From the NCBI GenBank assembly GCA_963766365.1, contig CAVXZK010000011.1, positions 186,001 to 250,000 on the forward strand: a DNA stretch of 64,000 nucleotides, in the 5' to 3' direction. Source of the DNA: JALORV01 sp963766365. GTDB taxonomy: Bacteria; Pseudomonadota; Gammaproteobacteria; Burkholderiales; Burkholderiaceae_F. The translations under genes and the position numbers were made by a program. Shown here piece by piece: positions 8,280 through 17,471 of the stretch (the first letter of the stretch is position 1; each line of letters starts with the position of its first letter). The notes under the pieces are model-generated. The model was not told the DNA's origin. It saw nothing but the letters and a program-made list of their open reading frames with translations, and did not search any database.

Positions 8280-9664
8280 ACTGGTCCTTCATGATCGTGG
8301 CGATGCTGCCGGAGCACCTGTTGCTCGCCGGCATCGTCGTGCTGATCACCCTCGATGTGCTCGAGGTCGGCGAGAAGCACGCCGCGACCGTCGCGATGGG
8401 CGCCGTGATGGCGTCGGCGCTGATCGCGGTGTTCCTCGCGATCGTCCAGTTCCAGGGTTCGCCGTTCCCGGGTCACTTCTCGGTCGACCAGCCGACGATG
8501 GTCGCCAAGGCCGTCGTGCTGGCGCTCGCTCTGCCGATCCTGCAGCTGTCGCGCGACGAGTTCGGCCACGACGAGCGCTTCTACATCTTGCTGCTGTCGT
8601 CGCTGTACGGCGTGCTGCTGGTGAGCTCGTCCGACGGCTTCCTGACGATGTTCCTCGGCCTCGAGATCATGTCGATGCCGGTGTACGTGCTCGTGCTGCT
8701 GGCCTACAAGCGTCACGAGGCGGCCGAGGCGGCGCTGAAGTACCTGGTGCTCGGCGGGGCCGCGACCGCAATGTTCCTGATGGGCGCCTCGCTGGTCTAC
8801 GGCTCGACCGGATCACTGGCGCTCGATGCGTTCGTCAAGGCGGCACAGGCCGGGGATACCCTGGCCAGCGTGGCCGTGATCCTGGTGCTGGTGGCGTTCT
8901 TCCTGAAGGCGGCGGTCGTGCCGTTCCATGCCTGGGCGCCCGACGCCTACGAGGCGGCCAGCGTGCCGGTCACCGGCTTCATGGCGGTGCTGATCAAGGC
9001 CGGTGTGTTGCTCGCCGTGGTACGGCTGGTGGGCCAGGCGAAGCTCGGCAGTCCACTGGTTGAACTGATCGCGATCCTGCCTCTGATCTCGATGGTCTGG
9101 GGCAATCTCGCAGCGATGCGGCAGACCAGTTTCCGACGCATGATCGCCTACTCATCGATCGCGCACGCCGGCTACCTGTTCTATGCGTTCCTTGGCGATG
9201 GCCCGACGCGCATGCAGGCGGTGATCTTCTATCTGCTGGCGTACGGACTGATGAACGCGCTGGCGTTCGCTTCGCTGCCGGCCGGTCCCAACGACGAGCG
9301 GCGCGATCGGCTCGATGCACTCAGGGGCCTGTACCAGCGCCAGCCGTACGCAGCGATCCTGCTCGGGATCGCGCTGCTGTCGCTGGCCGGCATTCCGCCT
9401 TTCCCCGGCTTCGTCGCGAAGTTCCTGATCTTCAAGAATGTCATTGCGGCGGGCTACACGACCTACGCCGTGCTCGGCCTGATCGGCAGCTACCTCGGCA
9501 TCTACTTCTATCTGCGGGTGATCCAGCTGATGTTCATGGGCTCGCAGCCGGAGAGCGCCCCGTCGCAGGGCCGCATCGCCGTTACGGCAGGTGTGCTGTG
9601 CCTGGTGCCGACCGTGGCGCTGACAGTGTTTCCCGGAGTGTTCATCGGGCTGCTCGGTCGCTGA
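8276..9664 (+). CDS. nuoN: NADH-quinone oxidoreductase subunit N (NuoN)
   Basis: Third antiporter-like proton channel of complex I, 462 residues and 13-14 helices. Recognisable motifs are LGLEIMSMPVYVLVLLAYKR (the equivalent of the TM5 acidic residue), VVPFHAWAPDAYEAASVPVT, RQTSFRRMIAYSSIAHAGY and SLAGIPPFPGFVAKFLIF. It is the last gene of the nuo operon and is followed within 15 bases by a strong hairpin terminator. The start overlaps nuoM by four bases. Confidence 0.97.
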   Translation: MNWSFMIVAMLPEHLLLAGIVVLITLDVLEVGEKHAATVAMGAVMASALIAVFLAIVQFQGSPFPGHFSVDQPTMVAKAVVLALALPILQLSRDEFGHDERFYILLLSSLYGVLLVSSSDGFLTMFLGLEIMSMPVYVLVLLAYKRHEAAEAALKYLVLGGAATAMFLMGASLVYGSTGSLALDAFVKAAQAGDTLASVAVILVLVAFFLKAAVVPFHAWAPDAYEAASVPVTGFMAVLIKAGVLLAVVRLVGQAKLGSPLVELIAILPLISMVWGNLAAMRQTSFRRMIAYSSIAHAGYLFYAFLGDGPTRMQAVIFYLLAYGLMNALAFASLPAGPNDERRDRLDALRGLYQRQPYAAILLGIALLSLAGIPPFPGFVAKFLIFKNVIAAGYTTYAVLGLIGSYLGIYFYLRVIQLMFMGSQPESAPSQGRIAVTAGVLCLVPTVALTVFPGVFIGLLGR

Positions 9665-9675
9665 GCGCATTCATC

Positions 9676-9715
9676 GCGCGGCCCTGACGACGGCTCGTCG
9701 GGCCGCGCCATTTTT
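9676..9715 (+). terminator. Rho-independent terminator of nuo operon
   Basis: Nine-base perfect stem GCGCGGCCC / GGGCCGCGC (9676-9684 and 9700-9708), extended inwards by GACGA/TCGTC, followed by CATTTTT. It lies 12 bases after the nuoN stop and cleanly ends the operon. Confidence 0.85.
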
Positions 9716-9823
9716 CCTCGTCTGAAGGCAGCATCGCGCGCTAGGATGGGCGCATGGTCAAACTCGCACCAACGATTCCTCGTGTTCGGCTGTCGTCGCC
9801 TGCGACGCGCGACGCGTTGAGCA

Positions 9824-12043
9824 GTGGTCCGTGCGAAACCGGGACTTCACGCAGTGGATGAGACCGGCCCGACACCGGAGCTTCGCGCGGCGCCCGCCGA
9901 CATCGGCGCTGGCGATCCCGAAGCGGCCGCCGGCGCGATTCCGAACCTGATCGCCGGCCTGGTCGAGACCGAGACCTGGCGCAACGCCGCCACGGTCCTC
10001 ATGGGGCTGCTGCTGATCGGACTGGGCTACTGGACCTACTCCGGGGTGCGTGCTGCCCTCGCTGAAACGCGCGTCGAGAGCCTCGAGGCGTTGCTGGGAA
10101 CGGTCGTCAAGGGTCTGGATGTGTGGGCCTACGAGCATATGGCCGAGGCGCAACGCGCGGCGCGCAACCCGACAGTAGTGACCCAGGCAACCAAGTTCAT
10201 CAATGGCCGCCGCGATACCTTGACCGAGCCGGGCCGCTGCACCCAGGAAGCCGAGCTTCTGAGTGCCGAGGTCCAGGCGCGCCTTTCGACGTCAGGCGTG
10301 GTGGCATTCCGCATCCTCGATCGTGATGGGCGGGTGCTGTCGTCCAAGGACCCCCAGCGCTGTGGCCAGCGCATCCGGTCCGGCGTCTTTCGTGACCGCC
10401 TGGACCGTGTCTTCGAGGGCAAGCCGCAGTTCGTACGTCCGTATCCCGACGAAGCGGAGTTGTCGGTACGCGACGGCGACAGCGCGCCCCGGCCGGTCGC
10501 GTGGTTCATCGCGCCGATACGCATCGGCGACGGGCCGCCGGTGGCGGCACTCGCGATGGGCGTGGCGACCGATCGCGAACTGGAAACGATCTTCGCGGCG
10601 GCCCGCCCGGGGGAAACCGGCGAGGCCTATGCGTTCGGCGACAGCGGTCTCATGCTGAGCTCCAGTCGCGAGGTCGAGTCCCTTGCGATCGACGGCGCTT
10701 CGCAGGTTCGGGGAGAGGCCGGCGAGCCGATCTATGTGCGTGATCCGGGAGGGCCACTGTCGGGCGGCCATGTGCCGCAACTGCAGCCGATCGCGCGACC
10801 GCTGACCCAGGCGGCAGCGTTGGCCATCGCTGCGCGCGACAAGAAGGCCGAGGTCGATCGCCGGGGGGCGCTGGCCACGCCGTACCGTGGTTACCGCGGC
10901 ACCGAAGTGATCGGCGCGTGGCAATGGCTGCCCGCCTACGACTTTGGCGTCGCTGCAGAGATAGCCGCCGACGAGGCATTGGCGACACTCCGCTACCTGA
11001 CGATCAGCTTCTCGGTCATCGGCGGCATCGTCGCGCTGACGCTGGTCGCAGCCTTCATGTCGGCGTTCCTGCTGGCACGGCTCAGCCGCCAGTTCGGGAG
11101 GGTGCAGCGACTCGGGGCCTACACGCTCGAGCGCAAGGTGAGCGAGGGAGGCATGGCGACGATCTACCTGGCGCGCCACGCGCTGCTCAAGCGTCCGACC
11201 GCGATCAAGATTCTGAAGAAGCACGTCGCGACCGACGAGTTCGTCCATCGCTTTGAGCGCGAGGTCCAGCTTGCCAGTCAGTTGCTGCACCCGAACACGG
11301 TCGAGATCTACGACTTCGGGCGGACTCGCGAGGGCCAGCCGTACTACGTGATGGAGTACCTCGATGGCGTGACGCTGGCGGAACTGGTGGAGCACTCCGG
11401 ACGGGTACCTCCCGGCCGTGCGATCCACATCCTGCGCCAGGTGGCCGCCGCACTGCGCGAGGCGCACGCGCGTGGCATGGTGCATCGCGACGTGAAGCCG
11501 GAGAACGTGATGTTGTGCCGGCGGGGTGAGGATGACGTGGTCAAGCTGCTCGACTTCGGACTGGTGAAGAATCTCGAGCGCGCCGACACGCGCGACATCA
11601 CCAAGCAACTGAAGATCGTCGGGACACCGCGCTACATGGCACCCGAGCGCCTGATCAATCCGTCGGACGTCGATGCACGCTCGGACATCTATGCGCTCGG
11701 CGCGGTCGCCTACTTCCTGCTCACTGGCAAGCCGATCTTCGAGGGCGACGACAGCCTGCAGATCAGCAATCAGGTGCTGCATGCGCCGGCGCCGCGCGTG
11801 CGCGATGCCGGCGTCGTCGTGCCCGAGGGGATCGACAACCTGATTGCCGCCTGCCTCGAGAAGAACCGCAACCAGCGCCCGCCGAACGCCGAGGCCGTGG
11901 TCGAAGCACTGGACCGGCTGGCGAGCCGGCTGGCGTGGACGCAGGGCGATGCGGCGGCCTGGTGGTCGGAGTATCGGAAGTCGCGACGTCCGGCCGGCGA
12001 AGGCGGGGCGTCCGCAGGGCTGCGGGCGACGCTGGCGGGCTGA
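9824..12043 (+). CDS. Membrane Ser/Thr protein kinase with N-terminal extracytoplasmic sensor
   Basis: Hanks-type kinase of about 739 residues. Order: a polar N-terminus, TM1 (about 57-76), an extracytoplasmic domain of some 315 residues that looks like a Cache-type sensor (VVAFRILDRDGRVLSSKDP, IAPIRIGDGPPVAALAMGVATDRE), TM2 (about 391-413), then a kinase domain (about 428-700). Kinase motifs are the Gly-rich loop SEGGMATIY, AIKILKK (catalytic Lys), HRDVKPENVM, LLDFGLVKN and TPRYMAPERL. PknB-type kinases usually have the opposite order, with the kinase N-terminal and the sensor outside at the C-terminus. The start is uncertain: GTG at 9824 or 9854, since no early ATG is available. It stands alone and its substrate is unknown. 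Confidence 0.88.
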   Translation: MVRAKPGLHAVDETGPTPELRAAPADIGAGDPEAAAGAIPNLIAGLVETETWRNAATVLMGLLLIGLGYWTYSGVRAALAETRVESLEALLGTVVKGLDVWAYEHMAEAQRAARNPTVVTQATKFINGRRDTLTEPGRCTQEAELLSAEVQARLSTSGVVAFRILDRDGRVLSSKDPQRCGQRIRSGVFRDRLDRVFEGKPQFVRPYPDEAELSVRDGDSAPRPVAWFIAPIRIGDGPPVAALAMGVATDRELETIFAAARPGETGEAYAFGDSGLMLSSSREVESLAIDGASQVRGEAGEPIYVRDPGGPLSGGHVPQLQPIARPLTQAAALAIAARDKKAEVDRRGALATPYRGYRGTEVIGAWQWLPAYDFGVAAEIAADEALATLRYLTISFSVIGGIVALTLVAAFMSAFLLARLSRQFGRVQRLGAYTLERKVSEGGMATIYLARHALLKRPTAIKILKKHVATDEFVHRFEREVQLASQLLHPNTVEIYDFGRTREGQPYYVMEYLDGVTLAELVEHSGRVPPGRAIHILRQVAAALREAHARGMVHRDVKPENVMLCRRGEDDVVKLLDFGLVKNLERADTRDITKQLKIVGTPRYMAPERLINPSDVDARSDIYALGAVAYFLLTGKPIFEGDDSLQISNQVLHAPAPRVRDAGVVVPEGIDNLIAACLEKNRNQRPPNAEAVVEALDRLASRLAWTQGDAAAWWSEYRKSRRPAGEGGASAGLRATLAG

Positions 12044-12132
12044 GTCGGTGCGCCACCACTCGCCTCGATCGGGACCGCGCATCGGAGTCCGACAGGCGAG
12101 CATCGGGCACGTGCGCGGAAACCGGCCCGTCG

Positions 12133-13341
12133 TCAGCGCCGGGCGCGCAGCCGGATTGCCATCCCGAAGAAAGCCATCGAGCTGAGCGCCACCGCGGCCA
12201 GCAGCAGCGCGACGCTGTCGTAGTCGTGCAGGATGATCAGGGCGAACGCTGCGACCAGCGGGCCCGCCGCCTTGGAGATCAGCACCGGAGCGGCCAGCGC
12301 ACCGTTGACGGCGCCGTAGTGATCGCGCCCATACAACTCGACCGGAATGGTGCCGCGCACGATCGTCATCACCCCGTTGCCCGCTCCGTACAGGACAGCG
12401 AAAGCGACGAAGTTCCACACCGACGTTCCGGCGATCACCAGCAGCAGCAGCGACGCCGGCAGCAGGCCCATCGCGATCAGGCCGACGTGCGACGGCGAGG
12501 TGCGGCCGGCAAAGGCCATCTCGGTGAGGCGGCCCAGCACCTGCATTGGTCCGATCAGCGCGCCGAATGCGGCCGCCTGGGTCGCGGTCAGGCCTTTGGC
12601 GGCGAGCATCGCCAGCAGGTGCACCGAGGTGGCTGAAAACACCAGGGTGTTGGCGGTGAACGCGGCCGCAAGCCAGTGAAAGGTCGGGTCGCGCACGGCT
12701 TGCCGCAGGGACCGCGCTTGCTGTAGCGGCTGCGGCTCGGCCGCAGGCGCAACGCCGGCCGAGGGCAAGGCGAAGAGGTGCAGGGGCAGACAGACGACCA
12801 AATTGATAGCGCCGAAAATTACTGCCGTCTCGCGCCAGCCCACCGCGTTGATCAACGCCTGCCCGAGGGGCCAGAACACCGTGCTCGCGAACCCGCCGAA
12901 CAGCGTGAGGACCGTGATGGCGCGACGATGGTGGCGCGTGAAAGCCCCCGTCAGCACGGCGAACGCCGGTTCGTACAGCGTGCACGCCATGGCCACGCCG
13001 AGAAGCGCCCACGCTCCATACAGCTGCGCCAGCGACGTCACCTGGCCGAGGCCTGCCAGCGATGCGGCCGCCAGCAACGATCCCGCGGCCATCAGTGCCC
13101 GGCCGCCGCGCCGGTCGATCAGTTGCCCGACCACGGGCGCCAGCAGGCCCGACAGCAGCAGCGCCACCGTGAACGCGCCGACCACCGCCGTCTTGCTGGC
13201 ATCGAGCGCCGCCTGCAGCGGCTCCATGATCAGTGGAAACAGATAGAAGATCGTGCCCCAGGCCGTGATCTGGGTCACGCCGAGCGCCAGCACGGCGCCC
13301 CAGGGCTCGCCCTGGCGATGCGGACGGGTCCGCGTGGTCAT
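12133..13341 (-). CDS. MFS transporter
   Basis: 402-residue major facilitator superfamily protein with 12 hydrophobic segments. The loop 2-3 signature is visible as GQLIDRRGGRALMAAGS. Resemblance is to the family that contains oxalate/formate and monocarboxylate permeases, with an N-terminal ALGVTQITAWGTIFYLFP segment, but the substrate cannot be read from sequence. The ATG at 13341 gives a short cytoplasmic N-terminus rich in Arg. It is convergent with the kinase gene, with 89 bases between the stops and no obvious terminator. Nothing nearby suggests a pathway. Confidence 0.85.
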   Translation of the reverse strand: MTTRTRPHRQGEPWGAVLALGVTQITAWGTIFYLFPLIMEPLQAALDASKTAVVGAFTVALLLSGLLAPVVGQLIDRRGGRALMAAGSLLAAASLAGLGQVTSLAQLYGAWALLGVAMACTLYEPAFAVLTGAFTRHHRRAITVLTLFGGFASTVFWPLGQALINAVGWRETAVIFGAINLVVCLPLHLFALPSAGVAPAAEPQPLQQARSLRQAVRDPTFHWLAAAFTANTLVFSATSVHLLAMLAAKGLTATQAAAFGALIGPMQVLGRLTEMAFAGRTSPSHVGLIAMGLLPASLLLLVIAGTSVWNFVAFAVLYGAGNGVMTIVRGTIPVELYGRDHYGAVNGALAAPVLISKAAGPLVAAFALIILHDYDSVALLLAAVALSSMAFFGMAIRLRARR

Positions 13342-13465
13342 GCGGAGGGGAAGGCCGAGGCCATACGCACGGCCGCAGCGTAACCGCCGTCGATCCGGAG
13401 GGCGCGATGCTGCAGTGCGTCCAGGTGCGGGCTAAGGCGCGCCGCGGGCCGCAGGGACCTGGACG

Positions 13466-13948
13466 TCAGGCGCCGGCCTTGTGCGCCACAGGCAAGTAGG
13501 TGTCGAGAAGTTGCAGGCGGGTGGCCTGCAGGCGCTCGGCGACGACAGCGAGCAGTCGGTGCATCAGCTTGAAGCCGAATGCCGGCTCGCGCTCGCACAG
13601 CGCGAGCAGGTCACCGCCGTCGAGAGCCAGCGCTTCGACCTGCTCCAGCGCGCGCGCCTGGAAGTACTTGCCCTGTCCCATCAGCACCGCAGACCAGCCG
13701 AATTCATCGCCAGCGCTCAGCGTATGCACGCGGTGTGCCACGCCCTCCGAAACGATCTCGAGGCCCACTCGGCCGGAGACCAGCAGGAAGAAGTCATGGC
13801 AGTCGTCACCCTCGCGGAAGATGACATCATTGCGCGCGTAGCCCACGGTGCGCGCCAGTGTCGCAAGCTTCTCGATCGCCGGGCCACCCATGCCGGTCGT
13901 GAACGGGTGGCGAGCCAGCAGGGTCTGGGTCGAGGTTCCGGCAGTCAT
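13466..13948 (-). CDS. Stand-alone cyclic-nucleotide-binding (Crp-type) domain protein
   Basis: A 160-residue protein consisting almost only of a cNMP-binding fold: NDVIFREGDDCHDFFLLVSG is the typical beta-roll start, followed by HTLSAGDEFGWSAVLMGQG and a C-terminal long helix. No helix-turn-helix follows, so it should not bind DNA itself. The ATG at 13948 is chosen because GAAGGAG lies six bases before it; an in-frame extension to 14143 exists but has composition unlike coding sequence. The phosphate-binding cassette is imperfect, so the ligand is uncertain. It is divergent from nqrA, and a receiver-cyclase is encoded at 60184. Confidence 0.8.
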   Translation of the reverse strand: MTAGTSTQTLLARHPFTTGMGGPAIEKLATLARTVGYARNDVIFREGDDCHDFFLLVSGRVGLEIVSEGVAHRVHTLSAGDEFGWSAVLMGQGKYFQARALEQVEALALDGGDLLALCEREPAFGFKLMHRLLAVVAERLQATRLQLLDTYLPVAHKAGA

Positions 13949-14026
13949 CAGGGCTCCTTCGGCAAGCGGTGCCGGGCCGTCGCCCGGGATGAGGGCATAG
14001 GCTGCGCTCGCCCCCACGTCAAGGCG

Positions 14027-14040
14027 TTGACGGCCGTCAA
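14027..14040. promoter_or_regulatory. CRP/FNR-type palindrome between cNMP gene and nqrA
   Basis: Perfect 14-base palindrome TTGACGGCCGTCAA, the TTGAC-N4-GTCAA form of a CRP/FNR-family site. An overlapping second inverted repeat GTCAAGGCGTTGAC begins at 14018. The site is 80 bases before the nqrA ATG and 79 bases before the cNMP-protein ATG, so it could serve either gene. The role as an operator is inferred. Confidence 0.5.
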
Positions 14041-14120
14041 GGCGCCGCAAGCAGGGCCCTCTAAGGTCGCCGGACGCGCTATGCATTGAAATGCCCAACA
14101 CGGGGAAGGGTTGCAGCGGC

Positions 14121-15464
14121 ATGACCGTGGTTCGCTCCAGCAAAGGGCTCGACCTGCCGCTCGCCGGTGCTCCTCAGGGCGCGGTCGAGCCGGCGCGAGC
14201 CGTCTCGACGGTCGCGCTGCTCGGGCCCGATTACCCTGGGCTGAAACCCGCAATCAAGGTGGAGGTGGGTGATCGCGTGGCGCTGGGTCAGACGCTGGTC
14301 GAGGACAAGCAGCGCCCCGGCGTGCGCTACACCGCGCCGGCCAGTGGCACGGTCATGGCGATCAATCGTGGCGAGCGACGTGCGTTGGTGTCGATCGTCA
14401 TTGCCGTCGACGACCGCGTGGAGCCGCAGCGTCTCGAAAGCTTCCGCGGTGCGGGCATGCGGCTCGACGCTGACGCGGTGCGCGCGCTGCTGCTCGAATC
14501 CGGCCTGTGGACCGCCTTGCGCAGCCGCCCGTTCTCTCGGGTCGCATCGCCGACCGCGCAACCGGCCGCGCTCTTCGTTACGGCGACGGATACGCGTCCT
14601 CATGCCGTGCCGCCGGCTGCCGTCATCGCGGCACGCGCGGACGACTTTCGAGCGGGCCTCGAGGCGCTCGCGACACTGGGGCCGCGCGTCTTTGTCTGTG
14701 TGGCGGAGGGCCAGCGCGTCACGGCACCGTCGGGAGTGGAGATCGTTGAATTCTCGGGACCTCATCCGAGCGGCAATGCCGGATGGCACGTGCACCAGTT
14801 GATGCCGGTGAGCGTGCATCGCAGCGTATGGACGATCGGCTATCAGGACGTCATCGCGGTCGGTCGCCTCGCGACGACGGGCCAGCTTGACGTGGAACGC
14901 GTGATCTCGCTGGGCGGACCCGGTGTGCGCCGGCCACGGCTCCTGCGGTCGCGAGTCGGCGCCTCGCTCGATGAACTGCTGGAAGGCGAACTGCTGCCGG
15001 GCGCGCAGCGGATCATCTCCGGATCGGTGCTGGACGGGCGGGCCCGCACTTCGCCGGCGGACGCCTTCCTCGGCCGGCATCACCTGCAGGTTGCGGTGCT
15101 GCCCGAGGCCGGCGACCGCGAGATGTTCGGCTACATCATGCCGGGCAGCGAGAAGTTTTCGGTCACCGGGACCGTGCTTGGAGCCTTCCGCAAGGCACAC
15201 CGCTTTGCCTTCAGCACGAGCACCAATGGCTCGCCACGCGCGATGGTGCCGATCGGCAGCTACGAGCGCGTGATGCCCTTCGATATGCTGCCGACCTTCC
15301 TGCTGCGGGCGCTGATCATCCGCGACGACCAGCGCGCGGCGGAACTCGGCGCGCTCGAACTCGACGAGGACGACGTGGCGCTGTGCACCTACGTGTGCCC
15401 GGGCAAGACCGAGTACGGACCGCTGTTGCGGGCGGCGCTCGACCGCATCGAGAAGGAGCACTGA
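14121..15464 (+). CDS. nqrA: Na+-translocating NADH:quinone reductase subunit A (NqrA)
   Basis: 447-residue cytoplasmic subunit of Na+-NQR, associated with ubiquinone binding. It starts with the typical SKGLDLPLAGAP and contains LLGPDYPGLKPAIKVEVGDRV and the barrel-sandwich segment KQRPGVRYTAPASGTVMAIN. Near the C-terminus the conserved sequence ELDEDDVALCTYVCPGKTEY is visible. The ATG at 14121 was preferred over an in-frame ATG at 14091 because it gives the family-standard length and N-terminus. It is the first gene of nqrABCDEF. Confidence 0.96.
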   Translation: MTVVRSSKGLDLPLAGAPQGAVEPARAVSTVALLGPDYPGLKPAIKVEVGDRVALGQTLVEDKQRPGVRYTAPASGTVMAINRGERRALVSIVIAVDDRVEPQRLESFRGAGMRLDADAVRALLLESGLWTALRSRPFSRVASPTAQPAALFVTATDTRPHAVPPAAVIAARADDFRAGLEALATLGPRVFVCVAEGQRVTAPSGVEIVEFSGPHPSGNAGWHVHQLMPVSVHRSVWTIGYQDVIAVGRLATTGQLDVERVISLGGPGVRRPRLLRSRVGASLDELLEGELLPGAQRIISGSVLDGRARTSPADAFLGRHHLQVAVLPEAGDREMFGYIMPGSEKFSVTGTVLGAFRKAHRFAFSTSTNGSPRAMVPIGSYERVMPFDMLPTFLLRALIIRDDQRAAELGALELDEDDVALCTYVCPGKTEYGPLLRAALDRIEKEH

Positions 15465-16693
15465 TGCGCTGGTTGCGTGAGCAGCTCGACCGCGTGGCGC
15501 CGACCTTCGAGAAGGGCGGCAAGCTGCATCGCTGGCACCCGCTGTGGGAGGCGATGGACACGTTCTTCTACTCGCCTTCGTCGGTGACGACGACCGGTGC
15601 GCATGTCCGCGATGCGATCGATCTCAAGCGCATGATGATGACGGTGGTCATCGCGACCCTGCCGTGCGTGTTCATGGCGATGCTCAACACCGGGCTGCAG
15701 GCCAACCTCGGCATCGATCCGGCCAGGGTGGCCCAGCTCGACGGCTGGCGCTACGACGTGATCCGGGCGCTCGGAGTGGGCTTTTCGCCCTCGAGCCCCG
15801 TGGCCAACCTCGTGCACGGCGCGCTCTATTTCCTGCCCCTTTACATCGTCACGATGGTCGTGGGCCTCAGCTGGGAGGTGATGTTCGCGATCGTCCGCAA
15901 GGTGGAGGTTAATGAGGGCTTCTTCGTCACCGGCATCCTGTTCCCGCTGATCCTGCCGCCGACCACGCCGCTGTGGCAGGCCGCGCTCGGCATCAGCTTC
16001 GGCGTGGTCATAGCGAAGGAAGTATTCGGTGGCACCGGGATGAACTTCATCAACCCGGCGCTGGCGGCGCGGGCGTTCCTGTTCTTCGCGTATCCCGCCG
16101 AGATCTCGGGGGACAAGGTCTGGAGCGCCGTGCCACAGGGCGCGGCAGTCGATGGCTACTCGGGTGCCACGCTGCTGGGGCAGATGCGTGTGATGACCGA
16201 GCCGTTCGAGCAGGCGGGCTTCTCGTGGCTGAACGCGTTTATCGGGTTCGAGCCCGGGTCGATGGGCGAGACTTCCGCGCTCGCCTGCCTGATCGGGGCG
16301 ATCATCATCGCCGTCACCAAGGTGGGTTCGTGGCGCACGATGCTCGCGATGACGTTCGGCACGATCGCGATGGCGCTGCTGTTCAACGGGATCGGCTCGT
16401 CGACCAACCCCTGGTTCGGTGTGCCGTTCTGGTGGCACATGGTGCTGGGAGGATGGGCCTTCGGCATGGCCTTCATGGCGACCGACCCAGTGACCTCGCC
16501 GTTCAGCGAGAAAGGCAAGTGGATCTACGGCTTCATGATCGGCGCGCTGGTCGTGCTGATACGCATCGTCAACCCGGCGTACCCGGAATCGGTGATGCTG
16601 GTGATCCTGTTCATGAACGTGATGGCGCCGGTCATTGACCATTTCTTCGTCAAGGCCAACATCACCCGGAGGAAGCGCCGTGCCGAAGCGTGA
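15464..16693 (+). CDS. nqrB: Na+-NQR subunit B (NqrB)
   Basis: 409-residue membrane subunit of Na+-NQR that carries a covalent FMN and riboflavin and forms a main part of the Na+ path. The flavinylation motif S-G-A-T is visible in GYSGATLLGQ (bases 16156-16185); its Thr is the FMN-phosphate acceptor. Other family segments are LKRMMMTVVIATLPCVFMAM and GGTGMNFINPALAARAFLFF. The start overlaps the nqrA stop by one base after an AGGAG site. ApbE, encoded downstream, is the expected FMN transferase. Confidence 0.97.
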   Translation: MRWLREQLDRVAPTFEKGGKLHRWHPLWEAMDTFFYSPSSVTTTGAHVRDAIDLKRMMMTVVIATLPCVFMAMLNTGLQANLGIDPARVAQLDGWRYDVIRALGVGFSPSSPVANLVHGALYFLPLYIVTMVVGLSWEVMFAIVRKVEVNEGFFVTGILFPLILPPTTPLWQAALGISFGVVIAKEVFGGTGMNFINPALAARAFLFFAYPAEISGDKVWSAVPQGAAVDGYSGATLLGQMRVMTEPFEQAGFSWLNAFIGFEPGSMGETSALACLIGAIIIAVTKVGSWRTMLAMTFGTIAMALLFNGIGSSTNPWFGVPFWWHMVLGGWAFGMAFMATDPVTSPFSEKGKWIYGFMIGALVVLIRIVNPAYPESVMLVILFMNVMAPVIDHFFVKANITRRKRRAEA

Positions 16694-17471
16694 CAGCACG
16701 CGCTACACGATCCTGTTCGCAACGGTGGTGTGCGTCGTCTGCGCACTGCTGGTGTCAGTGGCGGCCGTCAGCCTGCAGCCGCGACAGGCCGCCGCTGCAC
16801 GGCTTTACATGGAAAAGAACGTGCTGCTCGCGGCTGGACTGCTCGAGCCCGGCACGGAAGTGACCGCGCAGGAAGTCAACCGGGTGTTCGAAGAGAGCAT
16901 CCGCGTGCGGCTGGTGGATCTTGCGACGGGCGAACTGGTGCCGGAAGACAAGGTGGATGCGCGCGGCTACGACCAGCGCAAGGCGCGGGGTGATCCGGCG
17001 ACCAGCCGCGTGGCTCCGCCCAACAACGCCGGCATCGGACGCCTGCCGAACCTTGGCGTCGTCTACTTCATCATGAAGGGCGACGCGGTGGACCAGGTCG
17101 TGATCGCCGTCGAAGGCCTGGGCATGTGGGGGACCATCTACGGCTTCCTTTCTCTCGATCGCGACACCAACACGATTCGGGGTCTGACGTACTACGACCA
17201 GAAGGAAACGCCGGGGCTGGGCGGCGAGATCGGCAATCCGAAGTGGCAGGCGCTGTGGCGCGGCCGCAAGAGTTACGACGACAAGTGGAATGCCCGTATC
17301 ACCGTCATCAAGGGTGAGGCCGGGGCGCCGGAGGTCGATCCACTGCGCGTCGATGGCCTGTCGGGCGCCACGGTCACCAGCAACGCGATCACGCGGCTGA
17401 TGCAGTTCTGGCTGTCGGACAACGGCTACGGCAAGTTCCTCAGGCGCTTCCGGGAGGGCACCAAGACATGA
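16680..17471 (+). CDS. nqrC: Na+-NQR subunit C (NqrC)
   Basis: 263-residue subunit with one N-terminal transmembrane helix and a periplasmic FMN-binding domain. The flavinylation site is visible as DGLSGATVTSNA (bases 17353-17388), with the Thr of S-G-A-T/V-T as acceptor. The start is a GTG (VPKRDSTRYT) overlapping nqrB by 14 bases, preceded by GGAGGAAG; upstream in-frame codons belong to nqrB sequence in another frame. Conserved GVVYF and TPGLGGEIGNPKWQALW segments support the call. Confidence 0.96.
   Translation: MPKRDSTRYTILFATVVCVVCALLVSVAAVSLQPRQAAAARLYMEKNVLLAAGLLEPGTEVTAQEVNRVFEESIRVRLVDLATGELVPEDKVDARGYDQRKARGDPATSRVAPPNNAGIGRLPNLGVVYFIMKGDAVDQVVIAVEGLGMWGTIYGFLSLDRDTNTIRGLTYYDQKETPGLGGEIGNPKWQALWRGRKSYDDKWNARITVIKGEAGAPEVDPLRVDGLSGATVTSNAITRLMQFWLSDNGYGKFLRRFREGTKT

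Noticed and set aside
10292..13012. 906-codon open frame on the minus strand across the kinase gene
   Set aside because: It lies opposite kinase and MFS sequence, shows no family motif and is an effect of high GC in the third codon position.
13949..14143. Longer N-terminus for the cNMP-binding protein
   Set aside because: The extension runs into the nqrA start region and the palindrome; the inner ATG has a good ribosome-binding site.
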